A stretch of DNA of 64,000 nucleotides, taken from assembly GCF_036226405.1 (NCBI RefSeq), contig NZ_CP108464.1, positions 1,488,001 through 1,552,000 of the forward strand, in the 5' to 3' direction. A program made the translations under genes and the position numbers. The notes under the pieces are model-generated. The model had not been told where the DNA came from. It worked only from the letters and a program-made list of their open reading frames with translations, and did no database searches. Position 1 is the stretch's first letter; the number at the start of each line of letters is the position of its first letter. Of the stretch, positions 39,612 to 48,010 are shown in pieces. Source of the DNA: Streptomyces sp. NBC_01260 (GTDB lineage: Bacteria; Actinomycetota; Actinomycetes; Streptomycetales; Streptomycetaceae).

Positions 39612-40046
39612 TCAGTCGAGACAGAACTCGTTGCCCTCGATGTCCTGCATCCCGATACAGGACTCGTCGTAGCCATCGGCGAGCAGTACGCGCAGACGTA
39701 CCGCGCCGAGCGCGACCAGCCGTGCGCACTCGGCTTCGAGCGCGGCGAGGCGCTCCTCACCCACGAGCCCGGCGCCGACCCGCACGTCGAGGTGAAGCCG
39801 ATTCTTGACGGCCTTGCCTTCGGGGACGCGCTGGAAGAACAGCCGCGGACCCACACCCGAGGGATCATGGCAGAAGAACGCCGCACCCTGACGCTCAGGC
39901 GGCAGCGAGCGGTCGAAGTCGTCCCATGCAGCGAACCCCTCCGGCGGCGGAGGTACGTCGTACCCCAGCACCTCGCACCAGAAGCGAGCGACGCGCTCAG
40001 GTTCTGCGCAGTCAAAGGTGACCTGGAACTGCTTGATCGACGCCAT
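39612..40046 (-). CDS. VOC superfamily (glyoxalase-like) protein
   Basis: A 144-residue single-domain protein of the vicinal oxygen chelate fold: it opens SIKQFQVTFDCAEPERVARFW, has a paired strand unit with RLHLDVRVG around residue 85 and ends with IEGNEFCLD, where the final Glu is a usual metal ligand. The ATG at 40046 begins the family homology; a longer frame to 40214 has no similarity. Function could be a glyoxalase, a resistance or a binding protein; nothing nearby settles it. Confidence 0.82.
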   Translation of the reverse strand: MASIKQFQVTFDCAEPERVARFWCEVLGYDVPPPPEGFAAWDDFDRSLPPERQGAAFFCHDPSGVGPRLFFQRVPEGKAVKNRLHLDVRVGAGLVGEERLAALEAECARLVALGAVRLRVLLADGYDESCIGMQDIEGNEFCLD

Positions 40047-40182
40047 CGGTCCACCGTAGTGGCGCGTGCTGATCCTCGCTGAGAAATAACAGTTCATCCG
40101 GCGGAAGGTCTCGTGGCGAAAGCCCTGGGGCCGCAATCCCCCATGCTCGCCGAGCGGCAGCCCCGGGCATGGGGCCGTGGCG

Positions 40183-40914
40183 TCAGCCGGTCCGTTCGGC
40201 ACGGGCGGTTTCACCGGTCGGGCCGAAGGTGTTCAGCCCCTCGCCGATGAGCCGGGCCGCGCGCGCCACGTCGGCGGTGATGGTCCGGTGGAGCCGGTCG
40301 GGGGCGAGATCGCGCCCCAGGTGCCGGCGCAGGGCCTGGAACTGGACGGGCCAGAGGCCGAGCAGGGCGGTCGCGGCGATCTGCGGTTCGGGGTCGTCCG
40401 GGTTCGCCCCCGTGCGTTCAGCCAGGATCCCGGCGGCCGCCGCGACCAGCCGGTCGGACATGTCCCGCCGGTAGGCCCGCAGGGACGGCGTGGACCTGAT
40501 CAGCATCCCGAAACGCATGAGCAGGGCTTTCGCCTCGGCGGTGTCGGCCTGCGCGGCGAGCCAGGAGGTGATGCCCTCCAACTCCCGGGCCAGGATCGCC
40601 TGCACCGCCTCGACCGGCGGCAGGCCCGGATCGGTCAGGGTCCGGCGCAGGGAGTCCATGGTTGCCTCGCCCAGATCCAGGAGCAGGGACTCCTTGGTGG
40701 GGAAGTAGTTGAAGACCGTCTTCTCCGACACCCCGCAGGCCTGAGCGACCTCGGCGACCCGGACCGCGTCGAAGCCCCGCTCCAGGAACATCTCCGTCGC
40801 CGTGTCGGACAACTGCTGACGCATCAGCCGCTTCTTGCGCTCCCGCAGGCCCTCGCTCGCGGGTTCCTGACCCCGGGGCCGCAGGGCCGCCCAGTCCACT
40901 GTGCGCATGCTCAT
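40183..40914 (-). CDS. TetR-family regulator
   Basis: A 243-residue repressor. The N-terminal HTH spans residues about 33-80 (TATEMFLERGFDAVRVAEVA, then CGVSEKTVFNYFPTKESLLL), followed by an all-helical ligand domain. It is divergent from the SRPBCC gene at 41064, and the 149-base gap holds an AT-rich perfect inverted repeat at 40950-40975, a likely operator for both genes. ATG 40914 and ATG 40908 are both possible starts; neither has a good ribosome binding site. The effector is unknown. Confidence 0.88.
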   Translation of the reverse strand: MSMRTVDWAALRPRGQEPASEGLRERKKRLMRQQLSDTATEMFLERGFDAVRVAEVAQACGVSEKTVFNYFPTKESLLLDLGEATMDSLRRTLTDPGLPPVEAVQAILARELEGITSWLAAQADTAEAKALLMRFGMLIRSTPSLRAYRRDMSDRLVAAAAGILAERTGANPDDPEPQIAATALLGLWPVQFQALRRHLGRDLAPDRLHRTITADVARAARLIGEGLNTFGPTGETARAERTG

Positions 40915-40949
40915 GATCGCAGCATAATCCAGTCGGCATATTATTTCCG

Positions 40950-40975
40950 TTACAGTAAATTTATAGCTACTGTAA
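40950..40975. promoter_or_regulatory. Perfect inverted repeat, likely TetR operator
   Basis: TTACAGTA and TACTGTAA (8-bp arms, 10-base spacer) lie between the divergent TetR and SRPBCC genes, in a strikingly AT-rich stretch for this genome. Confidence 0.65.
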
Positions 40976-41063
40976 TTAATGGCCTTGCTCGCCACCCTCC
41001 GCCGGCCTCCCGCCCCGCCGGACGTCGGCCCCACAGACCCCCGCCCCGAAGAGGAGTCCTCCC

Positions 41064-41528
41064 ATGAGTGAGATCCACATCGTCCGCGACTACCCCCACG
41101 CCCCGGAGAAGGTCTGGCGCGCGGTCACCGATCCGCAGCTGATCCCACTGTGGACGGCGACCGGAGCGGGCGCGCGCCCGGAGGGCTTCGAGGCGGCCGT
41201 GGGCAACCGGTTCACGTTCGTCGCCAAGCCCAAGCCCGGCTGGAGCGGCGTCGTGGTGTGCGAGGTCCTTGAGGTGGTCGAGCCGTCGCTGCTGCGGTTC
41301 TCCTGGCAGGACGAGGGCGGCGGGGCGATCACCGAGGTCGCCTACCGGATCGAGGCCCGGGGAGCGGGCACACGCTTCACCTACGACCACACCGGCTTCA
41401 CCGGTGCCGGAGGCCTGTTCATGTCCAAGATCCTTGGCACGGTCCGCACCAAGATGCTCACCAGGGGCCTGCCCGCGGTCCTGAACGACCTCGACGACCG
41501 GGGCGACCTGCACCCGGACAGCCCTTAG
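41064..41528 (+). CDS. SRPBCC (AHSA1-like) domain protein
   Basis: A 154-residue START-like fold protein: IHIVRDYPHAPEKVWRAVTD at the start, GNRFTFVAKPKPGWSGVVVCEVLEV in the middle (shown for location, residues about 50-75) and a C-terminal helix. AHSA1-type proteins bind hydrophobic ligands or Hsp90 partners. GAGGAG precedes the ATG at 41064. It is probably under the divergent TetR regulator, a pairing common in actinobacteria. The role is unknown. Confidence 0.85.
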   Translation: MSEIHIVRDYPHAPEKVWRAVTDPQLIPLWTATGAGARPEGFEAAVGNRFTFVAKPKPGWSGVVVCEVLEVVEPSLLRFSWQDEGGGAITEVAYRIEARGAGTRFTYDHTGFTGAGGLFMSKILGTVRTKMLTRGLPAVLNDLDDRGDLHPDSP

Positions 41529-41790
41529 GTGCGGGGTCCGACAGCCCGGGCTGACCGGCCGGGTACGGCAGGTCCGTGAAGGAGAAGTGCTCGGCGCCGG
41601 TCACGGTCAGCCGGCGTTTCCAGCCCTCCGAGTGCTCCCGCGCCTCGGGCCAGTCGGTATGCGCACTGTCGGGGCTGTGCGAGGTCTCGGTGCCGAGCGT
41701 CATGAAGGGGCGTCGCCCGAGCCCTGTCGCGGCGGGGCTCACGGGATAGGTCACCGACACCATCAGTTCGAGCAGCGTCGCAACACCGCC
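41458..41790 (-). pseudogene. C-terminal relic of an alpha/beta hydrolase (lipase/PAF-acetylhydrolase type)
   Basis: The minus-strand frame reads RPFMTLGTETSHSPDSAHTD, then EHSEGWKRRLTVTGAEHFSFTDL (residues around 117-155 of the open frame, DNA about 41712 down to 41590). This resembles the end of secreted alpha/beta hydrolases, where the His in GAEHFSFTD is the catalytic histidine. No nucleophile elbow GxSxG or N-terminal part exists; upstream the frame runs into unrelated sequence and the 3' end overlaps the SRPBCC gene. I call it a relic. Confidence 0.55.
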
Positions 41791-41849
41791 TCGGTGACGT
41801 CCGGTTGTGGCCACGCACCCAACGCCAGGCAGCGCGCCGCACCAACAGA

Positions 41850-42653
41850 TTAATCCGACCGCTCGATATGCGGCGCGCTCACGTTCACACCCACGTCCAC
41901 GCCACCTTTCACATCCGCGCCCACGCGCCCGGGGATCTGGCGGTGGACGTCGTCCAGCAGGTTCCGCATCGCGATGCGGAAGATCTCGGCCTGGTGGTCG
42001 CCGAGGAAGGCGGTGTGCCCGAACACCTCCAGGATGACAAGGCCGTTCAGGTGCCCCCACGCGCTCAGCAGGAGAGCGGTCGCGGGCGGCGGCAGATATC
42101 CCAGACCGTAGTGGGGCAGTTGTTCCAGATACTTCCGGAGCGAGGGTGAGAGCGCGGGGGTCTCGGCGGCGGCGAGTTGCGCCTCGGTGAACCCGGCGAA
42201 CATCTCACGCTCGAAGATCGCGCTCATCCGGCGCATCGCCTGGGTGGTCGGGCCCTCGACGGGGGCCGCGTAGTCCCGCAGCGGCGTCCCGTGGAGAAGC
42301 TGGAAGCGCTCGGGGTGGGCGACGGCCCATCGGCGGTAGCCCTCGGCCGCGATCACCAGGCGCGGCAGGGCCGGGTCGTCCGCCGCGGTGTCGACGGCAG
42401 CCTGCACGGCATCGGCCAGGTCACCGTACGCCTTGGTGATGAGCTCCGTGACGAGAGCCTCGCGGCTCGGGAAGTAGTGGTAGAGCGCTTGCACCGTCAT
42501 CCCGAGATCGCGGGCGACCGCGCGCAGGGACAGGGCCGCGGGACCGTTCTCGGTGATGTGGCGCTCGGCGGCGTCCAGGATCTCCTGGGTGGCGGCGGCC
42601 CGGCGGCGCTGGCGCAGGGTGGGCGGGGCCGTTGCGTGTTCGTCGGCAGGCAT
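41850..42653 (-). CDS. TetR-family regulator, probable repressor of the MMPL transporter
   Basis: A 267-residue regulator. HTH at residues about 18-65 (QEILDAAERHITENGPAALS, then DLGMTVQALYHYFPSREALV) and a WHG-type C-terminal ligand domain, as in many TetR proteins of this length. The last 35 residues are a low-complexity Val/Gly/Asp tail (VGADVKGGVDVGVNV) not expected for the family. ATG 42653 starts the homologous part. It is divergent from the MMPL gene with a 241-base gap, which suggests control of efflux or lipid export. Confidence 0.85.
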   Translation of the reverse strand: MPADEHATAPPTLRQRRRAAATQEILDAAERHITENGPAALSLRAVARDLGMTVQALYHYFPSREALVTELITKAYGDLADAVQAAVDTAADDPALPRLVIAAEGYRRWAVAHPERFQLLHGTPLRDYAAPVEGPTTQAMRRMSAIFEREMFAGFTEAQLAAAETPALSPSLRKYLEQLPHYGLGYLPPPATALLLSAWGHLNGLVILEVFGHTAFLGDHQAEIFRIAMRNLLDDVHRQIPGRVGADVKGGVDVGVNVSAPHIERSD

Positions 42654-42894
42654 ATGGCGACCGTACGGCGGCCGCCGTATGCGGAGCAAGAAGAACTTGC
42701 CGCCCGTGAAGAAAATCTAACACTGCCAAATCTTCGGTCTCCTCACTAACGTCACTCACGGCGACAACGAGTGCGACACCGCACCTGCTTCGGACCGGTG
42801 AAGAGCTTCGCGGAGCGCCGCACCGGCAGCAGCCCCTTGCAACTCAGGCCGTTTCAGGCCGATTTCACCGCCATGAGACCTAAGGAGATCGTGC

Positions 42895-45180
42895 GTGTTT
42901 GAACGCATAGCCGAACTGGCGATTCGCCGGCCCAGGCTGATACTCATCGTCGCCGTAGTGGCTGTTGCCCTCATGGGCGTCCTGGGCTCCGGCGCGTTCG
43001 GCAGGTTGCTCGGGGGCGGCTACGACGACCCGGCCTCCCAGTCCACCCGGGCCGGGAAGGTCATCGACGAGAAGTTCGGCGGGGAGACGAACCTGGTCCT
43101 GCTGGTCCGCGCCTCCGAGGGCCGCGTCGACGCCCCGGCCGCCCAGCAGAGCGGCCGGGCCCTGCTGGCCGGCCTCAAGAAGGAGAGGAACCTGGAGAAC
43201 GTCGTCTCGTTCTGGGACACGGGCAGCCCCGCCCTCCGCTCCGCGGACGGCCGCGAAGCCATGGTGCTCGCCCATGTGAAGGGGGACGACACCGAGCGGG
43301 ACGAGAACGCCAAGAGTGTCATCGACGCCTACACCGGGCCCTACAAGGACGCGCTCACCATCCGGGCGGGCGGCGCCGCCGCCGTGACCAGCGAGATGGG
43401 GAAGCAGTCGGGCGAGGACCTGCTCCTGGCCGAGGGCATCGCCGTACCGCTGACCCTTGTGCTGCTCCTGATCGTCTTCGGCAGCCTGGTCGCCGCCCTG
43501 CTGCCGCTGGTGATCGGAATCATCGCCATCGCGGGCACGTTCGCGGAGCTCTTCCTCCTCGGCAGCGTCACCGATGTCTCCGTCTTCGCGGTCAACCTGA
43601 CCACGGCGCTGGGGCTCGGCCTCGGCATCGACTACGCCCTGCTGATGATCAGCCGGTTCCGGGAACAGCTCGCGACCGGGGCGAGCGTGGACGACGCCGT
43701 CCGGAGGACGGTGAGCACCGCGGGCCGTACGGTCGCGTTCTCCGCCGCGACCGTGGCGGCCGCGCTCGCGGCGCTCCTGGTGTTCCCTCAGTACTTCCTG
43801 CGCTCGTTCGGCTATGCCGGGGTCGGGGTCGTCGCCGTCGCGGCCTTCAGCACCCTGTTCGTCATGCCTGCCCTGTTCGTCGTCCTGGGCCACCGGGTCA
43901 ACAGCGGGCGGCTGCCGTGGGCGAACCCGGGCCGCTCCGCCACCCGGACCCCGATGTGGGGACGGCTGGCCGGGACCGTCATGCGGCGGCCCGCGCTCAC
44001 CGCGCTGCCCGTGCTCGCGGTCCTGCTGGTCGCGGCGAGCCCGCTCCTCGGCATCACCTTCGGCACCCCGGACGAACGTGTGCTGTCCTCGGACGCCGAG
44101 AGCCGCCAGGTCTCGTCGGTCCTGCGGAAGAAGTTCAACGGCAATGACGACGCGGCACTCCACGTCGTCATCGACACATCCGTGAGCAAGGCCCCTCTGA
44201 CGTCGTACGCGGTCGAACTGTCCGGGCTCAAGGGCGTCGTGCGGGTCGAGACCAGTGCGGGCACCTACACCGGTGGACGGCCCACCGCCGCCGGCGCGGG
44301 CAACACCGCTCTCGGACGCCCCGACGCGCAGCGGGTCAACGTGGTGAGCGGCCTGCCACCGAAGTCGGACGAGTCCCAGAGCCTGGTCGACGAGGTGCGG
44401 GCGCTCGCCCCGCCCGCCGGGTCGCACGCCTTGGTGGGCGGCACCGACGCCGTGCTGGTCGACGCCAAGGGCTCGATCGCTGATCGCCTCCCGATCGCGG
44501 TGGCCCTGGTCGTCCTCACCACGTTCCTTCTGCTCTTCCTGTTCACGGGCAGCATCGTGCAGCCGCTGCGTGCGCTGGTGCTCAACCTGATCAGCCTGGG
44601 AGCGACCCTCGGCGTCATGACCTGGATCTTCCAGGACGGCCACCTCTCCTCCCTGCTCGGCTTCACAGCGCAGCCGATGGAGGTGTCCATGACCGTGCTG
44701 ATGTTCTGCATCGCCTTCGGCCTCTCCATGGACTACGAGGTCTTCGTCACCAGCCGTATCAAGGAACTCCACGACCTGGGCGAGGACAACGAGTCCGCCG
44801 TGACCAACGGTCTCGGGCACACCGGACGCATCGTCAGCGCGGCGGCCTGCCTCCTCGCGGTGAGCTTCTTCGCCTTCGGGACGGCCGAACTCAGCTTCAT
44901 GCAGCTGTTCGGCCTGGGCAGCGGCCTCGCCATCCTCATCGACGCCGTGGCGGTACGCGGAATCCTGGTGCCCGCCGCGATGCGGGTGCTCGGCCGGTCG
45001 GCCTGGTACGCGCCCGGCTTCCTGCGCAAGCTCCACGGGCGGTTCGGCCTCAGCGAGGGCGGCCCCGCGCCCGAACCGGCAGCCGCGGCCCCGGCCGGGC
45101 CGGATTCCGTGACCGAGTCGCCGTACGTGAAGGAGCCGTACGTGAAGGAGCCGTACGTGAAGGACTCGACGCAGGTCTGA
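42895..45180 (+). CDS. MMPL-family RND transporter
   Basis: A 761-residue membrane protein with two similar halves, each with one N-terminal helix, a large extracytoplasmic loop and about five further helices. Typical MMPL motifs are seen: ALGLGLGIDYALLMISRFREQL near residue 240 and FGLSMDYEVFVTSRIKEL near 610, both with the Asp-Tyr pair used in proton relay. Substrates in this family are lipids, glycolipids or drugs. GTG 42895 has AAGGAG 6 bases upstream. The C-terminus ends in three perfect copies of PYVKE(D) encoded by a 15-bp tandem repeat. A terminator follows. Confidence 0.92.
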   Translation: MFERIAELAIRRPRLILIVAVVAVALMGVLGSGAFGRLLGGGYDDPASQSTRAGKVIDEKFGGETNLVLLVRASEGRVDAPAAQQSGRALLAGLKKERNLENVVSFWDTGSPALRSADGREAMVLAHVKGDDTERDENAKSVIDAYTGPYKDALTIRAGGAAAVTSEMGKQSGEDLLLAEGIAVPLTLVLLLIVFGSLVAALLPLVIGIIAIAGTFAELFLLGSVTDVSVFAVNLTTALGLGLGIDYALLMISRFREQLATGASVDDAVRRTVSTAGRTVAFSAATVAAALAALLVFPQYFLRSFGYAGVGVVAVAAFSTLFVMPALFVVLGHRVNSGRLPWANPGRSATRTPMWGRLAGTVMRRPALTALPVLAVLLVAASPLLGITFGTPDERVLSSDAESRQVSSVLRKKFNGNDDAALHVVIDTSVSKAPLTSYAVELSGLKGVVRVETSAGTYTGGRPTAAGAGNTALGRPDAQRVNVVSGLPPKSDESQSLVDEVRALAPPAGSHALVGGTDAVLVDAKGSIADRLPIAVALVVLTTFLLLFLFTGSIVQPLRALVLNLISLGATLGVMTWIFQDGHLSSLLGFTAQPMEVSMTVLMFCIAFGLSMDYEVFVTSRIKELHDLGEDNESAVTNGLGHTGRIVSAAACLLAVSFFAFGTAELSFMQLFGLGSGLAILIDAVAVRGILVPAAMRVLGRSAWYAPGFLRKLHGRFGLSEGGPAPEPAAAAPAGPDSVTESPYVKEPYVKEPYVKDSTQV
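45121..45165 (+). repeat. 15-bp tandem repeat at the 3' end of the MMPL gene
   Basis: Three copies of CCGTACGTGAAGGAG (the last ends GAC) encode PYVKE-PYVKE-PYVKD just before the stop codon. The number of copies may vary between strains. Confidence 0.9.
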
Positions 45181-45204
45181 TCACACGCGACCACGCCCCA
45201 CGAA

Positions 45205-45238
45205 GTGCCCGCCTCCCCCATGCCCCGGAGGCGGGCAC
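45205..45238 (+). terminator. Terminator after the MMPL gene
   Basis: GTGCCCGCCTCC and GGAGGCGGGCAC form a 12-bp perfect stem with a 10-base loop, 25 bases after the stop. Confidence 0.8.
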
Positions 45239-45329
45239 AGTCGCGCGGGGCCGGACGGGCAGGGCCGGACGGTGCCGGGCATGGTGGACTTCGAGTCCGG
45301 CGGACGAATCCGGCGGACGGAGAGAGACG

Positions 45330-46145
45330 ATGGGGCAGGGCATGACCGAGCACGGCAAGGACCACGGGTATCTGCTCGACAACCAGCAGTCGGAGGCGGG
45401 CATCCGGTTCGGCGCGCTGGCCGAGCTGTTCGATCCGGTGACCTTCCGGCACATCGACCGGATCGGCATCACCGAGGGCATGCGGTGCTGGGAGGTCGGG
45501 GCCGGCGGCCCCTCCGTTCCCGCGGGTCTCGCCGAACGGGTCGGAGCCGCCGGGCAGGTGGTCTGCACCGACATCGACGTGTCCTGGGCCCAGGAGGCCG
45601 CCTCCGACGTCGTCGAAGTACTGCGCCACGACGTCGCGGCCGACCCGCCGCCGCCGGGTGGTTTCGACCTGGTGCACGCCCGGCTGGTCCTGGTGCACGT
45701 CGTCGACCGCGCCGAGGCACTGCGCCGCATGGTCCAGGCGCTGCGACCCGGTGGTGTACTGCTGCTGGAGGACGCCGATCCGGGGCTGCAGCCTCTGCTG
45801 TGCCCGGACGAGTCGGGCCCCGAGCAGCGGCTGGCCAACCGTCTGCGGTCCGGGTTCCGTGAGCTCATGGCGGCGCGCGGTGCCGATCTCTCGTACGGCC
45901 GGACACTGCCCCGGCGGCTGCGCGAGGCCGGCCTGCTCGACGTGCGGGCGGACGGCTACTTCCCGATCACCTCGCCGGCCTGCACCGTTCTTGAGGCTGC
46001 GACCGTCCGGCAGATCCGTGGCCGGCTCGTGGCCGCGGGGATCGCGACCGACGAGGACGTCGACCTCCATCTGTCGAACGTCGCCACCGGAGGCCTCGAT
46101 CTGGCGACGGCCCCGATGATCTCCGCCTGGGGACGGCGCCCGTAA
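45330..46145 (+). CDS. Class I SAM-dependent methyltransferase
   Basis: A 271-residue cytoplasmic methyltransferase. Motif I is CWEVGAGGPSVPAGLAERV at about residues 51-69, the acidic residue at the end of strand 2 is in VCTDIDVSW, motif II lies in FDLVHARLVLVHV, and motif III in LRPGGVLLLEDAD. The substrate is not recognisable. ATG 45330 has GGAG 7 bases upstream; a second ATG at 45342 is possible. It stands between the MMPL terminator and the VOC-AraC group. Confidence 0.85.
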   Translation: MGQGMTEHGKDHGYLLDNQQSEAGIRFGALAELFDPVTFRHIDRIGITEGMRCWEVGAGGPSVPAGLAERVGAAGQVVCTDIDVSWAQEAASDVVEVLRHDVAADPPPPGGFDLVHARLVLVHVVDRAEALRRMVQALRPGGVLLLEDADPGLQPLLCPDESGPEQRLANRLRSGFRELMAARGADLSYGRTLPRRLREAGLLDVRADGYFPITSPACTVLEAATVRQIRGRLVAAGIATDEDVDLHLSNVATGGLDLATAPMISAWGRRP

Positions 46146-46216
46146 CCGGTCCGGGAGGATCGGGCCAGGGGGTGCGCGGCGGCGGGACCGCGGGCGGTGC
46201 GACGGACGGCCGGATC

Positions 46217-46260
46217 GGTCAGGATTCGAGAAGCGCGGTTCGCGGGACCGCGCGTAGCCT
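46217..46260 (+). promoter_or_regulatory. Shared promoter element upstream of VOC gene 1
   Basis: A 20-base element (46217-46236, core CAGGATTCGAGAAGCGC), then 18 bases, then a -10-like TAGCCT at 46255-46260. The ATG lies 7 bases after the -10, so the transcript is probably leaderless. The same layout occurs at 47193-47236. Confidence 0.6.
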
Positions 46261-46267
46261 GATCGTC

Positions 46268-46678
46268 ATGGACATCACCATTCACACGAGCGCCCTCCCG
46301 CACGACGACCCGGACGCGTCCCTGGCCTTCTACCGCGACACCCTCGGTTTCGAGGTCCGCAGTGATGTCGGGCAGGGCAGGATGCGCTGGATCACGGTCG
46401 GCCCGGCGGGCCAGCCCGACACGTCCATTCTCCTGGCGCCCCCGGCCGCCGACCCCGGGGTCACCGAGGACGAGCGCCGCACCATCACCGAGATGATGGC
46501 CAAGGGCACCTACGGATGGATCCTGCTGGCCACCCGGGACCTCGACGGAACCTTCGAGAAGGTGCAGGCCGGCGACACCGAGGTCGTCCAGGAGCCGACC
46601 GAGCAGCCGTACGGAATCCGCGACTGCGCCTTCCGCGATCCCGCGGGCAACATGGTCCGCATCCAGGAACTCCGCTGA
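46268..46678 (+). CDS. VOC superfamily (glyoxalase-like) protein 1
   Basis: A 136-residue single VOC domain: ITIHTSALPHDDPDASLAFY with DTLGFEVRSDVG at the start, a helix around residue 70, then the second module with GIRDCAFRDPAGNMVRIQE, in which the last Glu is a typical metal ligand. The first metal His in the HTSALPHDD stretch is also present. ATG 46268 sits 7 bases after a TAGCCT box, in line with a leaderless mRNA. It precedes a single-domain AraC-type regulator and a second VOC gene, the common actinobacterial arrangement of such pairs. Substrate unknown. Confidence 0.85.
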   Translation: MDITIHTSALPHDDPDASLAFYRDTLGFEVRSDVGQGRMRWITVGPAGQPDTSILLAPPAADPGVTEDERRTITEMMAKGTYGWILLATRDLDGTFEKVQAGDTEVVQEPTEQPYGIRDCAFRDPAGNMVRIQELR

Positions 46679-46688
46679 GCCGCGCCGC

Positions 46689-46756
46689 CATTGGCACCCA
46701 TCGGCACCCGTCGACAGCCATCGGCATCGATCACCAGCCGTCGGCAGTCGTCGCCA
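46689..46756 (+). repeat. Degenerate short tandem repeats between VOC 1 and the AraC gene
   Basis: Near-repeats of CATCGGCA / CGTCGGCA / CGTCGACA occur about every 10-12 bases in this 68-base stretch. It may be a slippage-prone or protein-binding segment ahead of the regulator. Confidence 0.5.
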
Positions 46757-46773
46757 AGAGAAGGAGTCCGCTC

Positions 46774-47238
46774 GTGTGTCATCCCTCGTGGGCGCGGGCC
46801 CGCGCCGCGGAGCAGCGGCTGCGCGACCTGGCACTGCTGCGCCGGGTCCGTGACCGGATCGACCGGGAGTACGCGCAGCCGCTGGACGTCGAGGCGCTCG
46901 CCCGCGGGGCGAACATGTCCGCAGGGCACCTCAGCCGCCAGTTCCGGCTGGCGTACGGCGAGTCGCCGTACTCGTACCTGATGACGCGTCGTATCGAGCG
47001 CGCGAAGGCACTGCTGCTCCGTGACGGCCTCAGCGTCACCGAGATCTGCTTCGCGGTCGGCTGCTCGTCCCTGGGCACCTTCAGCACCCGCTTCACCGAG
47101 CTGGTCGGGATGCCGCCCAGCATCTACCGGCGCCGTGCGACGGGCGCCGCGCCGGGGATGCCTCCCTGCGTGGCCAAACAGGTGACACGACCGGTCAGGA
47201 ATCGAGAAGCGCCCGCCCCCGAGCCACAACTAGCGTGA
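46774..47238 (+). CDS. AraC-family regulator, DNA-binding domain only
   Basis: A 154-residue protein made almost entirely of the double-HTH AraC domain (residues about 20-120): first HTH VEALARGANMSAGHLSRQFR, second VTEICFAVGCSSLGTFSTRF, closing with VGMPPSIYRRR. It has no ligand-sensing domain, like the size class of MarA/SoxS, so it may act constitutively or be controlled by its own amount. GTG 46774 has AAGGAG 7 bases upstream. Its stop at 47238 lies inside the VOC 2 promoter. It is a good candidate for binding the element shared by both VOC promoters. Confidence 0.85.
   Translation: MCHPSWARARAAEQRLRDLALLRRVRDRIDREYAQPLDVEALARGANMSAGHLSRQFRLAYGESPYSYLMTRRIERAKALLLRDGLSVTEICFAVGCSSLGTFSTRFTELVGMPPSIYRRRATGAAPGMPPCVAKQVTRPVRNREAPAPEPQLA
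47193..47236 (+). promoter_or_regulatory. Shared promoter element upstream of VOC gene 2
   Basis: A 20-base element at 47193-47212 (19 of 20 identical to 46217-46236), again 18 bases and then TAGCGT at 47231-47236. The element lies within the 3' end of the AraC gene. An ATG follows 7 bases after the -10. Confidence 0.6.
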
Positions 47239-47243
47239 TGGAC

Positions 47244-47870
47244 ATGGCATCCATCGAATCCGTCACCCTCGAAGTAACCGATCCCACGGCCGCCCACCGC
47301 TTCTGCACCAGCGCCTTCGGACTGGACACGCAGCTGCGCCTGCGGACCTCGGAGACACCCACGACCGGCTTCCGCGGGTTCACACTGTCGCTCACGGTGT
47401 CCCAGCCGGCCACCGTCAACAGCCTCATCGACTCGGCCCTCGAAGCCGGCGCCACGTCGCTGAAGCCCGCCGCCAAGTCGTTCTGGGGCTATGGCGGTGT
47501 CGTGCGGGCCCCGGACGGCACGATCTGGAAGGTCGCGACCTCGGCGAAGAAGGACACCGGCCCCGCCACCCGGGAGATCGACGAGATCGTGCTCCTGCTG
47601 GGCGTCGAGGACGTGGTCGCGAGCAAGCGGTTCTACGTCGGCCAGGGCCTTGCCGTGGCGAAGAGCTTCAGCCGCATGTACGTCGAGTTCGCCGCCGGCC
47701 CGAGTCCCGTCAAGCTGGCGCTGTACAGACGCCGCGCCCTGGCGAAGGACGTCGGGGTCTCCCCGGACGGCACCGGATCGCACCGGCTCGTGATCGGCGG
47801 CGACGCCGGTCCTTTCACCGACCCGGACGGGTTCGCCTGGGAGGCCGCGTCGCCGGCACTCGCGTCCTGA
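47244..47870 (+). CDS. VOC superfamily (glyoxalase-like) protein 2
   Basis: A 208-residue protein with two VOC modules, at residues about 1-105 (ASIESVTLEVTDPTAAHRFC, then GGVVRAPDGTIWKVA) and 110-208 (IVLLLGVEDVVASKRFY ... FTDPDGFAWEAA). GTG 47235 and ATG 47238 are also in frame, but ATG 47244 lies at the same 7-base distance from the -10-like box as in VOC 1, so I prefer it as a leaderless start. Substrate unknown; glyoxalase-like, bleomycin-resistance-like and dioxygenase relatives are all possible. Confidence 0.82.
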   Translation: MASIESVTLEVTDPTAAHRFCTSAFGLDTQLRLRTSETPTTGFRGFTLSLTVSQPATVNSLIDSALEAGATSLKPAAKSFWGYGGVVRAPDGTIWKVATSAKKDTGPATREIDEIVLLLGVEDVVASKRFYVGQGLAVAKSFSRMYVEFAAGPSPVKLALYRRRALAKDVGVSPDGTGSHRLVIGGDAGPFTDPDGFAWEAASPALAS

Positions 47871-48010
47871 TGTGACGACGAACGGCGTCCGCCGGCGAAC
47901 GGCGGCGCCCCTGCCCTCTCCCCTCCTTCCCGGCAGAGCGCGAACGGAACCGGCGCCCGGTGCCAAGTACAGGGTGAGACCGTCGTCCGGCGGTCGGAGA
48001 CGGAGATTCC

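Noticed and set aside
39287..39808. 173-codon plus-strand frame upstream of acnA
   Set aside because: No ribosome binding site, Arg-rich composition, and it runs antisense into the VOC gene.
45121..45165. CRISPR-like repeats
   Set aside because: Three 15-bp copies directly abut with no spacers and encode protein; no other regularly spaced repeats were seen in the window.
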